Assembly: GCA_944470555.2 (NCBI GenBank) | Contig: OX104134.1 | Location: forward strand, 12,813,248 to 12,877,247 | Direction: 5' to 3' | From: Heterobilharzia americana | Taxonomy: Eukaryota; Platyhelminthes; Trematoda; Strigeidida; Schistosomatidae | DNA length: 64,000 nucleotides | In this document: positions 12,574-24,510 of the stretch, piece by piece | Layout: each line of letters starts with the position of its first letter | Position numbering within the stretch: the first letter of the stretch is position 1 | Position numbers and translations under genes: made by a program | The notes under the pieces: model-generated | What the model was told of the DNA's origin: nothing | The model's database searches: none | What the model saw: the letters and a program-made list of their open reading frames with translations, nothing else

Positions 12574-13439
12574 GTAAGCTCATCATTTTCGGGTTTTTTT
12601 CCTTCCTTGACTCAATTATATATTTTTGTTTCCGCTGGCCAGTGATCATTCTTTTTAATGTATTCGTGAAGTAAGTGCTATTACCTATATAGGCTTTTTC
12701 CCCTGTTTATGTATCATGCTTTCCTACCGATTTACAGTAAAATAGGTAATGACCACATCATATACCATTAAAGAAAGTGATAGAGTTAATCAGTTTAAGT
12801 AATGCATGTTGTAAAACACCCTATGGACTACCATATACTCTACTGGCAGTATTTGACGCTATGGCGTTTAAAGTTATCGATGCCAATACCAAATTTCTGA
12901 GAAATTCAAGCAAATACAACTGTAAGAAAAATTATTCCTCTAAGGTTTCCTGTAAGTGGATATTCCCTAGAAATCGTTTCCGAAACAGCACTGAAAGTAA
13001 GTTTATTATTCAATTCAAGTAAGGTAAGATCTTATGAGAACCCTTGATATATCACTTCAGAAAACTCCAGAAGAATTGTTTTTGCACAATTTTCAAACAA
13101 TGAGTACCATTTACTGAGCTGATTGAGTAACTCATGAATGTAATGAATTTAAGTAACATAGTCGAAAGACTTATTTTATCTGAACAATGTGATGTACTTG
13201 CGTCATACATTTTAAACAATCTGATCGCACATTTACTTGTTAAGGCATTTTATATGAAAATGGAAATTGAGGAAGGAAAAATATGACATGGAGGAATTTA
13301 CTCTTAATCAGAAGGCAATCATTTGAGAATGATAAGTTTTGAAGACAACTTTGTTAATATAATGAGATAACCATTACCAGGGTAGGTCTAGTCTAGAGAT
13401 AAAAAGTTTTGAACACCCAACAGGCACTTACATTTTTTT

Positions 13440-13645
13440 ACGGCTAGCACTTCAATAAACCTAATTATACGCCCCAACAGTCTTTATACAATATTATGAA
13501 GGATGTTTTAATACCTATCCTATGACCTTTATCAATAATGTGTTTTTCAGTGGTTGATAATGGTTGTCTGCCACCTGCGCTTACCAATGTTCGTGAATCC
13601 AGCTGCTTTTGTCGCCATTTTGGTACATGTTTTATGAATCTAACT
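13440..13645 (-). mobile_element. Penelope-like element, 3' (endonuclease-end) fragment
   Basis: The minus-strand frame gives HVPKWRQKQLDSRTLVSAGG, then KHIIDKGHRIGIKTSFIILYKDC. This aligns residue by residue with the C-terminal part of the Penelope-like element at 36.1-37.9 kb (HVPKWLRKQLDS...KHIIDKSHRIDIKTAFTILYRNC), just after its GIY-YIG core. Only this tail is present, as expected of a 5'-truncated insertion. Confidence 0.85.
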
Positions 13646-14488
13646 ATTAGGGCAATTTTCATCCTAACTTCTAACAAATATTGAAAATACATCCGATTAA
13701 AAAATTGAAAGACAGTTAACAAATGTCAGAAGAGAAGGATATCATTAACATTTGTTAAAGTACTGAGTGTTTTACGGACTGATAGTCAAGAAATTGGCTG
13801 AATCATAAAGCAAGCGAAAAAAATGCGGATTATTACTTGTAATGTGAGTTCAATTTTTTTAAGAACTAAGTTACAAAAGGATGAGAAAGTTACATGACAG
13901 GAAGGTGAACCTCAGGATGATACCAAGGTGTAATTTTAGTTCACCTATTCAATCGATTTAAACAGCGAAACATTATTAATACTTGAAATATGATTTTCCC
14001 TATAACGAATCACACTTTTAAGTGCTTATGAGGATTGTGCTGACGTTGAGTGTTTTCGCAGTAATTAGATTAATTTATGATCAATTATAATGCTTTCAGG
14101 TCTCTCAACAAACGTTACTTTTTGACAGTTCAATCTCAAAGTCTACAACTCACTGTTTTAGTTTGTCTGTTGATTAAAGCATGGCTGTCACTGACTGCTT
14201 TCAGTGGACTTTAATATTTCATAGTTTCCCATTCGAACCCTGGAAAATCGATTTGTCATTCTGTGGTGAAAACTTTCAGTTCCTTACCAACCCCTCGACT
14301 GAGTAAAAATTACATTATTTTCATATGTCAAGAGTAGATTAGTCAATGAATGAGGACTGTTAAAAGTTATCAACAGGTATTGATGAATACAATTTATTTA
14401 TTGTACATTATCTACTAGTTAGTTTCTCAGGTAATATATGGTATTTCTGTCTGAGTTTAAGAAACGGTCATGCGTCTTTGCTTTTCAG

Positions 14489-14605
14489 GCTCGGTATATT
14501 GATGAGACGGACCGGATTTTATCAAGTGACCAACAGCGTATCTTTTCTGTGAACTCTTATTCTGGTACTTATTTACAATTATCCACCTCAACGTTTTCTC
14601 CTAAG
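14489..14605 (+). CDS. TEP gene exon c: MG5-like segment
   Basis: Acceptor TTGCTTTTCAG ends at 14488 and donor GTCAGT starts at 14606. It has 117 nt (39 codons), phase 0/0. The end reads TYLQLSTSTFSPK, matching the y-l-L-s.s..sp motif near the MG5/MG6 border in TEPs, where the next strand continues in the following exon. The upstream codons from 14438 in the same frame are intronic. Confidence 0.75.
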
Positions 14606-15797
14606 GTCAGTTTAATATGAATATATTGTTTATCGATGGATTATACTAGTCATTTCTTTTCACAGAGGTTCATGCTGAAATCACGCAATACTTGCTAACT
14701 AATCGTATCCATTAGACATGATATGATAGGTTTACAACAGGTCTGAGTAAATTAACCTTTGTACTATTGCTGAGTTGTTTACATACCTTTTTAATTGATG
14801 CTTATGTACGTCATTGGTTCATGTGTGTAGATGTTGTACAAAACTATTGATACTCATGGGCAGTCAGTGGTTGTGGTGGAACGTTATTGGTTGCGAGAGG
14901 TAAAGTTATGAAGTTGTACTCGAAAAAATATGCTTCCCTTTCCGACTTTCCCCCGAAAAAACTATCGGTCCACAACCACGTGTTAAAGATTCATAGTCTG
15001 AAGTTACCTGATAGTTGAAAGTGCAACTGATCCGCTGTTGTTTACTTTTCTTATGGAGCTGTGAAATTTAGGAATAATACGTAATCTAAATAAGTTCCAT
15101 TCCCCTCAAAATCTTCGACAGCTTTTCTTCAATCTGCCTCTAACCTCAGTCAGTTACGACAAGACATTCCTTGTAATTAAAGTGGTTAGTGCAGCTGTAG
15201 AGAGTGGATAATATGCTAGAATTTGTTTGGATAATGCCTTTTTGTTCCTATGAGAATTTTACTGTAGTTTTATTTTAGACAGTGAACAGTTTTATGGTCT
15301 GACTATATTTCCACATTATATTAGTTCAGTGGGAAAATTGTTGGAACATCAATTTAATCACCTGTACCACGCATTATTCTTCATTTTATTTCTGGGAAGC
15401 TAATTTAGAAAATTTCATTCGTTTATAAACTCAGGTTCATCCATTTTCAATGTTGGCAGTATCTTTTGGTAAATCAGACTACTGACTACCTTCTACAAGT
15501 AAGATAAAAAGATATAAAGAAAAATGTAAAATAATTGAGACTATCTGTAATTTTCCATTGAAAATGAGTGTATTATCGTCATAGTGAGACAGATTAGATT
15601 AATCCAATCAATACTTGATCTTGAGCTGAATACAATTTCCTAAAGTCTTTCAGTATCTACCTTCATGGCCCAGAAGAAAACACACAGAATAGATAGAGAG
15701 CACTATTTTATATCATAGTTAACACAACTAAAGCATTTAAGGTAACCCTTCAGTGTCCAGCCATTTTATCTAAACCAATCCTACAGGAGGTCAGTCG

Positions 15798-16100
15798 TAG
15801 CCTGAATAGCTCAGTGGTAACGTCACTGACTGCGAACACTGGTTGACATGGGTTCGGATCTCAGAGAGGACATCACTTCCCTCGTTGTTGTCGATACTCC
15901 CTGCTGACAAGTGCCAATAAGCACGAAACCCAGATCCAGGGCTTTCTGCCGATTGCCTCTAACCAATTAATATCCACCAAAACGCACTGCGATGGTGACC
16001 CTCCTAGCTTGGTGGCCGTATTGTAAAATGACCCGTAAGATTCGATCAGCACTCTGGACTAGACCAGTGTAAACCACTACATTCGGCAGAATCTTTCCAA
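15798..16100 (+). repeat. tRNA-derived SINE-like repeat, family II
   Basis: An A box TAGCTCAGTGGTAACG (15807-15822) and a B box GGGTTCGGATCTC (15850-15862) give a tRNA-like head. The body (CCAGGGCTTTCTGCC, then CCACCAAAACGCACTGCGA and CTCCTAGCTTGGTGGCC) recurs, diverged, at 16.7, 41.6, 44.8 and 60.2 kb. This is a dispersed family distinct from the hammerhead SINEs. Not a functional tRNA: the acceptor stem and a normal-length variable region are absent. Confidence 0.65.
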
Positions 16101-16639
16101 TAACTCTTGGATTTTTCCTGTACATAATGAAGACTAAAGACATCGTAACAGATAATCCTAACCCTTGAATAGGGAGAACGTCATACAACCTTTCTGCATG
16201 CTTTCATCATCGAAGAATAATGAATAAGTCTGCCTGTATCATTTTCCACAAACTTTTTTCTCTCTGCCTCATATATTACAGTAGTGTTGAATCTTTGTCT
16301 CTCCACCTGATTGATAGCTGGACATTATTGTTTTCGAAGTTTCGATGTCCGGTGACTGTTTCTAAAAAACAGTTTACACCATTATATTGATTTAGCTATC
16401 CTGACTACCGCTTATAATACTAATATTGTTGTTCGCATTGTCGACATATCTTTTGCAGTGATGACAGACAAACCATCACTATTTATTTTGTTATCTGTAT
16501 ATACATTAGGTCTTTGAAGACAATGACCAAGAATCTTTAAACCTAGATCTCGTGTTTGTTGACACATAAGCAAGACTTATCTGCAACATCAAAGGAACTG
16601 ATGCACCCTTAGGTATGCATAGTCGTATCACTCAGTGCT

Positions 16640-16800
16640 GTTATCAGAGACGTAGCTACTGAGTTCACTGGTTGCAGAAATACCCTAGTGAAGAATGCCA
16701 AGAAGGACTAAAAGTCAATCAAAGTGCACTATGATAGTGAGTCTCTCAGCTTAGTGACCACATTGCAAACTTGGTCGACATAAATGATACAGCACTAAAG
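16640..16800 (+). repeat. Family II SINE-like repeat, diverged copy
   Basis: It shares the segment AGTGCACTATGATAGTGAG, CTCAGCTTAGTGACC and ACATTGCAAA with 15.96 kb and 41.63 kb. A degraded CAGAGACGTAGCTACTGAGT resembles the repeat edge at 44.85 kb. Confidence 0.45.
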
Positions 16801-17344
16801 ATACTGGTTACTTTTCATTGACATATATAAAGCCTGTTTTTGAGCTAACCTGAAGTGATATTTTTGCCTTCTAATCCGCACAATGAGAATTCTAATAAGA
16901 ACTAGAAGCGCAAATGAATTTCGGTGAAGCAAAGGCTAATTTAACCAAAACTGAGTAAAAGTCAACTGCTACTGACCTATATTCGACTCTTAAAAACTAG
17001 ATTTGTCGTACTACTCGCAAAGCATTCCAGTCCTTGAGGCACCTAGTTTTCCTGAAGAGTTACGTTTTCGCTATAGAGAAAATAATTTTAAAAAATTAAA
17101 ATAGTAATAGTACTCTTGTACAGTAGTCATCAAATATGGCACACCTTAAACTAAGACAGTCATTTGCATAATGTGCTTCATTTCCTCTTCGGCTTCTATC
17201 TTGATTTACTCTTAATACGCCCGCGTTGTCTCATGCATTTCTCTGGACAGAATCTTTACCCATTGGTGGTAATCCCCTATGATTTCTGCCGCCCTCTAAA
17301 CATATACTACTCATATCCATTCTGATCAGCAGTGCCCAGTACAG

Positions 17345-17368
17345 CAATAATAATAATAATAATAATAA
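17345..17368 (+). repeat. (AAT)n microsatellite
   Basis: About eight uninterrupted trinucleotide units. No adjoining retroelement 3' end was recognised. Confidence 0.9.
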
Positions 17369-19494
17369 AACCCGTTGAGATCCATCCAGTAGTATAACAC
17401 TGATATGCTGCTTTTCGTTAAACAATCCCGATAACTTGAGAAAATAGGAAATGTTCATTTGTTTAGCATAACAATCACCATCAATCTGAAACTTAACCTA
17501 TCGATCTTTAGTTGATTATGGTTCAAAGATTGGTGCAGTGGTGATTGAATCCATTGCCTTGAAGATTAGGGTGCACTAGAGAGTTTGATTTTTATTGCCT
17601 TAATGACCAATGTAATCATTAGTGCACACTCCTGATAACGTATAAGATACCACAGGACACGGATTCAATACTTTGGGAGCCTAATTGGTCGTTCGGTTTG
17701 CACTTTTAGCGAAACCCTGATGCACGAAAGAATGGAGCACAGAGGGGAACTAACAGTTGGTTAAGGAATATGTTATTAGAAAAAAGTAGCTACTGAGAGG
17801 TTTATACGTTAGTCAGCATCAATATGAAACCTAGGTTCTACTGTGTAACAGTCCACACTACACATCAAAATCGAAAGCACCAAGGTGGAAGATAGAAAAA
17901 TAATGGAAAAAGTAACCAAAATCGGCAAGAAGTTATGAAGAGAGAACGAGAAGGAGAAAAACCAAAATACTATGACGATTAAAATAATGTGTGTATGTAT
18001 CAGCACCCCTGAGATTGATTCATAGTCATATCACCTACAGTCTCCAACAGCCGATTTCGGTTGTCACACAGGCCCCAACTGAGAAGTCTATACTGCCCTG
18101 TGTAGCCCAAACTAACTGTCAAAGACTTCAAGATCTGATGCCATGTTTTAGTCTGGTCACGTCCAACCTAAACCTAATTGAGCTTACACTGTTCGACAAA
18201 TTAGATGGTGACTAGGCATGTTCAACACATGTCACAGTGACCTACGTTGACGAAGGTTTACGACTTTACCAAGCTGACCTACTTCTGTTGCCTAAAAGCT
18301 CTACGTCTAACTTCTACATGACCAAACTAGTGGTCAGCCTGTGCTACGAAGGCAACAGTGGTCGAAAGGCTGACACCTTTTCCTTTTCTTCACCTTATCT
18401 CTTTATTTCACAACTGCAGTAGAACCGAAAAAACTGCTGCGTAATACACTGGATCTCTAACATAGCGACGCAGTGAAGGTGTAATTTGGCAAAGTTCAAG
18501 CAAGCTTTTTGTATGTTTATAAATATTGTCGGCCACTGACCCACCAAAGCTGTTTCGACTTGCCAATCGAATGTGGCTATCACCACTCTCAATCACTCCA
18601 ACTGCTATTGTTAAACGGGGCACCAACGCAAAAGATTCGGGTAGCAACAATTTGCGTTTGTGTAGTGAGAAACTAATCCAAACTACTCTTGACAGTAAAT
18701 AAGTCACCAACATGAAATGTAAGGTTTCACTTATTGATCTAATGAGAAACCATGTTACATTACAAAATGATTAGGAGACAAATGTAAGACCCATGATATT
18801 ACGTACCTAAACTCATTTCAAGCCTGCAAACTCAAATGTTTATACCAACGTAAAATTGCAGTGAACTTCTAAACATTAAAACAGCTAGTACTTTCTTTTG
18901 GTTGAATAATTATCAAATAATTTGGCTGGTGATAATCAGAACAGACATTTTGAATATTTGTTGACTTCAGCTTAAAATTCAATGTGTAAATCGGATACTG
19001 ATTCAATCATTTGTAAATATCATTTTATAGTTCAACATATCTCCTAGAGTTTGCAATAATGATGTTAATCATTGGAGTCTTCTTTGAACAAATAAAGAAA
19101 TAACTTTAGCGCATCGGGTGAAATAATCACCTTGAATTTCATTTGAAACGTTATCTCTTATGCATGTTCTTATTTTGATTGTAAACTATTAAATTGCTGA
19201 AATAAATTTGTAACTAAGATGTGTAGTTTTGTTGATAGTTATAATCACATATTTCAGTCTGGCTAGTCAGCTAACGGGATGCAAACCTAAGCTTTAGACC
19301 TTACCTATATTGTCTCAAGGTCACTACTATCTAAGGGCAATGCTGAAGTAACAGTGGATATTCAGCTGCAGTTCACTTGCTTAGGTAAGGAAATTTTAGA
19401 CTCAGAGCTTTTCCCGATCTTGTATTAAAAGCCTTTTATAATAATTCACCGACAGATAAATGGCATGAAGTATATTTTCTTTGTATTTTACAAG

Positions 19495-19557
19495 GTTAAC
19501 GAATACGTGGTGATAAATGTGCAAACAAATTACCCAACAGACAAAATACACTATGTG
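19495..19557 (+). CDS. TEP gene exon d: MG5/MG6 micro-exon
   Basis: A 63-nt exon (21 codons, phase 0/0) encodes VNEYVVINVQTNYPTDKIHYV. The acceptor is TTTTACAAG and the donor is GTGAGT. It is too short to stand out as a long open frame. It was found because it fills the strand missing between SPK of the exon ending at 14605 and VVSNGNILATD of the exon starting at 21230, as in the v.v.v.sn....v.y.v pattern of MG6. Supported by phase and context rather than by length. Confidence 0.65.
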
Positions 19558-21229
19558 GTGAGTACATTTTTCGCATTACTATGAGAAGTTGAACATTGCT
19601 TTTCTGGATGAACATGAAGGCTATCGAATCCAACTCCAATTGAATCTAAGGGCCATCCTAGCAACTGATATTATCATCAGTTACGTTTCTTTATTTTTGG
19701 AAAAGCTAACCTCCCAGTATAACCCCAATTGGTTACTACCTCAGTTAGCAGAGCAAATTTTAGAAGAACTTTACAGCTCAACTGAAGTTGACATACCGTA
19801 CTATTCAATCAAACAAACATAAGCAGAAGGTCTTGTAATACAGCAGTACTAATGGTGTATTTTGAACTGTAGCTTACACAGTAGTTGACTGACTCTAAAG
19901 GACATCCTAAGAACAACTGTAATACACAATTAGGTTCCTTTATTTCATGTGGAAACTACCTTTTCAGCCAAAACGGAGAAACCTGATTGGTCAGTTTAAC
20001 GGTTGCTTAGTTTGCCTTTAGAGCCACGTGGTTATTCCACCTGAACACAAAGCTATAAACCCTCATTTATATATGTAGTTCGAAACCGTCTAATTTTCCT
20101 ATAAATCGTTTCATCTATAAATGTATCATTTCTATGATTGCATATCGCGTATGATCTTACTTATTACCAACTTGCCAAAACTTGATGAGTTTTACCTTAG
20201 TTGCAGACAGAATGCAAAGTGTCTGGTTGGCTATACACCAAACGACTTATCAACTTGAAATCTCTGTAGATACCAGAAGTGATATTCTTCTCAGCAGTCA
20301 AACTAAACTTTTAACTACCAAGCTATGCAGGTTGTAGCTGATTGCTTGAATTAGAGATCAGTAGATTATAAAACTTGGCATGCAATCTGTTTGTTTGCAC
20401 CATATCATAGCTTATTATCTAATGAATGCAGCAGGTGCTTGTTCAGAAGATCCCATATCTTTGAGGTTGAACGGACTGTCTTATCACTAGTGCTTCAGAA
20501 TACAGAGTTGAACAATTTCATTTTAAAAGAGAGAGGAAACATTCATTTTATTCCGACTGGTGAGCGGAAGAAAAGATGCATTATGTCTTCGAAACAATTG
20601 CAGCACCTTGAAGTATCAATGTATTCAAACAAATGACGAATCTGTACCTCGTCATCGATAAATTTTAATACATTTTTAGAAGCATACAATGTCGTTAATC
20701 ACCGTGTTTGTGATAAATTGTCCTGAAATCTGATAGAGCTTCAATTTTGAACAAAACGTCTGAGAAATAAATAATGCACTCATTTATGCTCCTTTATTAT
20801 CTGCTAAGTATCATGCTTTTCATTCATAAGGGTTAATTTTGGCATATAGCAATAGCAAATCAAGAGTTTTTTGTTCTTCTAAGATGTTAGAATAATACAA
20901 TCACAACTAGTGGGAAGCGTAAACGAATCTTTTTAAAAGAATCAGGTTCCTGTTCACTTCTTTTGGACAACTTCAAATATTATACAACGTGGTGTTTTGT
21001 CAAACGCATCATTAGACGCTGCACAGTAGGTTTGGTGCATAGCATAGTGTATGAACCTGCAGGTAACTGCTGTTCAATTATCCAAACCGACTACACAGAC
21101 ACTTAGATGTAGAACTATAGAAAGAAAAATATAGTCGTTTATGTGAAACGGAGTATAGCATCCAGTATTTCTCACCGGACAATTCATGTTGTAATCCTTT
21201 TCTTTTTCCATTATTACTAATTTTCCTAG
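19558..21229 (+). other. TEP intron d
   Basis: AT-rich. Around 19965-20035 the sequence AGCCAAAACGGAGAAACC, then TTGGTCAG..CGGTTGCT resembles the motif cluster at 42.4-43.2 kb. Otherwise nothing recognised. Confidence 0.45.
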
Positions 21230-21573
21230 GTTGTCTCTAATGGCAACATCTTAGCAACTGATCAGTTACGCATGTCAAGTTCAGTGACATCGCGTACATT
21301 TTCAATAGCTGTGTCACGTTCAATGTTCCCAGTTTCGCATATTGTTGCTTATTTCATAAAGGATGATAGTGAAATTGTATCAGATTCACTTACATTTTAT
21401 ACAAATTATACAAATTTGAATGATGTACAAATGCAAGTCAATCGCGGAAAGATTTAAACCAAGATACACTAGAAATCAGAGGTTACGCTAAACCTGGTGC
21501 CTATATGGCATTCAGTGTGATGCATGCAGATTTGTACGCTATTGGTGGGGCTTCATTTCTACGTGAATATGAT
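21230..21573 (+). CDS. TEP gene exon e: MG6 segment, one apparent frameshift
   Basis: The acceptor TTTTCCTAG ends at 21229; the donor is GTAGGT. Frame 1 runs through MG6-like strands (HIVAYFIKDDSEIVSDSLTF) to QVNRGK, then meets a stop. The conserved continuation (DLNQDTLEIRG, then AFSVMHADLYAIGGASFL, matching the TEP savDk..y.lgg.n.l motif) is in the next frame. The exon is 344 nt; phase 0/0 at both borders needs a multiple of three, so it is exactly one base short. The break is at AAA, 21448-21450. It may be an assembly homopolymer error or a real lesion. Confidence 0.8.
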
Positions 21574-21919
21574 GTAGGTTTAAATTTTGAACAAGTCACC
21601 AAGCTTTTTAATATACAATTCCTTTTTGGTGTATGTATGTTCATTGTCCTATAATTCTTACTGTGCATGAAGTGAAATTTTCATTTTGAAAACTTTATCA
21701 TCACACTTAATCGTGATACACGATGTCATTTGGTAGCTGTTAAGAGAGTTCAGCTTACACGATTTCAATACCTCGAGAAACTGCTGACCTCATATACATC
21801 CTTGATCTTGCAAGAAATATAAGCTCCCTTTCACACCGTAGTCTAATAACCATAGTTTCAAACAACAGAGTGATATTTTTCTGACTTGCCGTTTTCAGAA
21901 ATAATATTGTAAACAATCT

Positions 21920-22175
21920 TTTTTGGCGTTTGAAGTGATGGGTATCAGGTTCGAGTCTTAGTGGATGCAGTTACATCCAGCTGATGGGCCGCGAATGGAA
22001 CGAAACGCGTGTCATGAATTCTCCTGCTAGCCATCAAGTAAACCACAATATAATGAACGTCCAGGCAGTAATCGAAGCATCGACATAAGAGCGCATCTGC
22101 TAACAGAGGTCAACGAATTTGACTCTGTGTAACTACGGGAAATTACAAGTATCGATAAACAACAATTTTCGAAGT
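21920..22175 (+). repeat. Hammerhead-type SINE copy in TEP intron e
   Basis: It has a B box-like AGGTTCGAGTC (21947-21957). The hammerhead segment follows at 21971-22023: TACATCCAG CTGATGGG ... GAACGAAACGCGTGTC. The GAAA box is kept, but the last core A of CUGAUGA is G and stem I no longer closes (ATCCAG opposite ATGAAT). The 3' body CATCTGCTAACAGAGGT matches the 10.4 kb copy. Confidence 0.75.
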
Positions 22176-23354
22176 TTATCCTGACCAAGAAACGTTGATT
22201 ACCACATTATATACATGTCAACCCTCATAACCAACTGCTATAAGACCTGCTTACTAGATGGTGTATTTCATTCTGTTATTTTACAACTAATGGAGTCAAA
22301 TTATAATGAGTTTAGAAAAGTATGCTTTTAGTTACAGAAAAACCTCATAAAACACAATTTGGCTTCTTATGTCGGAAGACTTTTCATGTTTATCAATATT
22401 TAAAGTTGCATAACCTTAGACGGTTGCAAAGTCGTTATGAATTGATTCTAGAGGATTCTTCCAGACTGGAAATTTTGAGTAATTTTCATAAAAGAGCACA
22501 AAAATTACTTCTCCAGCTATATGATGTGTATGTACCTGAAATATCTATGTAATGGTGTGAACTCCGTATATTAAAACTTATAGATTCAGCTCACATAGTG
22601 AATATTAAACCTTTGATGTTACCCTTCGTCAGTCGCAGAGATTACTTGTAGATAACCATAATATGAATCACTGTTCTGTTTAATGATACCAAAACTTATG
22701 TGGTTTTATTCATTTCGAAATGACTTCAATCTTAGTGTGATACTATTAGAAAATAAGAATTATGCAACAGTTATTTTTAGTCGTAGTTCGAAATTTTCCA
22801 AGAGTATTAATCTACAACTAGTTTGAAACCTACCGCTGCGTGGATTTTCATTCACATTCAGTCGCAAACCCAATGTATACAAAACTGAAGACCTCAAGTA
22901 TCATAGTTGATAAATTAGTATAGTGCTATAACTTCTAAAAGATTTTCAGCGCTCGTTTAGTGGACTAGATAGCAAAGAACAACTGTTTAGTACAAGTTTA
23001 CAACTCTTCGTCACGTCATCCTCTCAACTCTATTTCAAATAATATATATACAGAACCTTCATATCTCGCAGAGATCCTACCCTTCATTCAGCCATTTAGC
23101 CAAAATTTAGGAATCCATATTTTCTACTTTAGTTAGATCACAATACATTGAAAATATTATCAGCTGTCATCGATAGGCATTCATACTATGACGTCAAAAG
23201 GTTACACTATGATGGGGTTCCAGGTTAGTTTAAAATAACTGTCTAATATCTTTTAGCTTTCAAAAATCTTCTGTTTGACGCCATTTCAAAGTAAAAACTG
23301 TTTTTATTCACATTTTTGTATTTTTATTTTCCAACCAATGAAAAACACCCTTTT

Positions 23355-23530
23355 ATGTCTTTTCTGATGAGTTCCAAATAGGATGAAACATCCATCCTGG
23401 ATTCCGCTCCTAGCTACTATCCATCACATTAAAAAACAAATTTAATTTGTTTCTCATTCATTGGAAAATGCAAATACCAATATACTGAATATCATTTACA
23501 CAATGCTCAGATTTTATTAATCAGCCCGCT
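23355..23530 (+). repeat. Hammerhead-type SINE, 5'-truncated copy
   Basis: CTGATGAGTTCCAAATAGG-ATGAAACATCCATC-CTGGATTCC (23364-23405) keeps CUGAUGA, GAAA and a UC cleavage step with a pairable stem II (GUUCC/GGAU). The strand that should pair with CTGGAT upstream (ATCCAG) is replaced by CTTTT, so stem I is lost. The tail CACAATGCTCAGATTTTATTA matches the 3' end of the 10.4 kb copy. No tRNA-like head remains. Confidence 0.7.
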
Positions 23531-23595
23531 GAAATATACCTGAGTACACAGAACTACATTCAATCGTTGTTACTAATTTCCTTTGTTTCAAAAAG

Positions 23596-23788
23596 ATTGT
23601 AGATGAATTAATGACGTATGAACAACATAGTCAAGGCCCATTAGTACATACATGGTATGAAGATTTTAGAGATATCAAACGAATCTATTTGCCAACATCA
23701 AGTAAGGGAGCTGATACCAACAGCACAATGAATTCCTCTGGTTTAATCATATTTACTGATGCTAATTTTACGAAAGCAAATTTTTACC
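23596..23788 (+). CDS. TEP gene exon f: linker after MG6
   Basis: The acceptor is probably TTTGTTTCAAAAAG ending at 23595, and the donor is GTAAGT at 23789. It has 193 nt, phase 0 to phase 1. The protein (IVDELMTYEQHSQGPLVHTW...) is rich in polar residues with three sequons (NST, NSS, NFT). It occupies the place of the bait/anaphylatoxin-like linker between MG6 and the A2M region. I do not recognise a protease-bait sequence in it. The start is less certain than in the other exons because the polypyrimidine tract is weak. Confidence 0.7.
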
Positions 23789-24033
23789 GTAAGTTGAGTT
23801 AATATAAAAGAGTATATTTTCATTGAATTCTTTGAGAAAGTCTTCGTTGAAAAAATCCTCCACGTATTCAGGGATAATGTTTCGAGTTGAGAAAAAAGCA
23901 TGAAATGTAAAACGATTTGAATTAGTCGTCTTCACTCTTGACTGAGCTGAGAAAAGAAAGTTCTGACTGCAGGTATCTACATCACCACATTACTTAGTGT
24001 TTTACTTGTTGTTAATCATGCTTAGTGATAGTG

Positions 24034-24110
24034 TTCCCACTGAGAATCGAACCTACAACTCATCGCTTCAAGCACCAGACAGCCATCAACGAGGCTACTG
24101 GATCATGGTT
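24034..24110 (-). repeat. tRNA-like SINE head
   Basis: On the minus strand the A-box-like TAGCCTCGTTGATGGC and B box GGTTCGATTCTC lie about 40 bases apart, with CAGTGGGAACA after. It lacks a full cloverleaf acceptor stem, so it is read as a SINE head rather than a tRNA gene. Confidence 0.5.
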
Positions 24111-24414
24111 AATTTTTTACTTGGTATATGCAGTGAGATGTGACATAATCATTCATGTAGTGATGAGGTTTATGCTGGGAAAATGGCTTCAGTTTTCAAT
24201 AGAATGACGGGTTTTACTGCAAAGTACGTTCATGCAAAGGCTAATTAAGTCTTCTTCTTAAAATGATTCCTATAGGAGTAAAACTTGGTCACTGTAGTAG
24301 ATTCCATTTCATTCGACTCCCCATTATACGCTAACTTGCCGTACATGTACTAAGTAGATCGACTGCTGAACTTCAAGATATATGTGCTACTCGATAATGT
24401 CTTCTTTTAGAGTT

Positions 24415-24510
24415 TGATTTCTTCTAGTTTATCTGTTGTGTAGATGCTTTGGGTTCTCTTAAATAAGCATTTTACTAAACCCTGTTTGCACTTCATTGAC
24501 AAGAAACGCT
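24415..24510 (-). mobile_element. Short Penelope-like element fragment
   Basis: The minus-strand frame reads SMKCKQGLVKCLFKRTQSIY, then TTDKLEEIK, close to QYKRGLVTCLFKRMQRICTE of the element at 36.1-37.9 kb (region between RT and endonuclease). Both sides lose similarity. Confidence 0.6.

Larger units (their letters stand above)
11379..14488 (+). other. TEP introns a and b
   Basis: Introns 11379-12390 and 12574-14488 surround the exon at 12391. The first contains only AT-rich sequence. The second carries a Penelope-like fragment at about 13440-13645 and otherwise nothing recognised. Confidence 0.6.
14606..19494 (+). other. TEP intron c (4.9 kb)
   Basis: It contains SINE-like repeats at 15798-16100 and 16640-16800 and an (AAT)n microsatellite at 17345-17368. 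Between 17.8 and 18.7 kb there are a few open frames on both strands (for example 101 codons at 18408-18713 minus) that I do not recognise. Confidence 0.5.
21574..23595 (+). other. TEP intron e
   Basis: The intron between the exons at 21230 and 23596. It holds two hammerhead-type SINE copies (about 21920 and 23355). A 76-codon frame at 22322-22552 has no splice-site or domain support. Confidence 0.6.

Noticed and set aside
15798..15870. Possible functional tRNA gene
   Set aside because: A and B boxes are present, but there is no closed acceptor stem, and the downstream body recurs elsewhere, so it is a SINE head. The same holds for 24034, 40815 and 50161.
22322..22552. 76-codon frame within TEP intron e as an extra exon
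   Set aside because: No MG-like pattern, no clear acceptor, and the exons at 21230 and 23596 join phase 0 to 0 without it.
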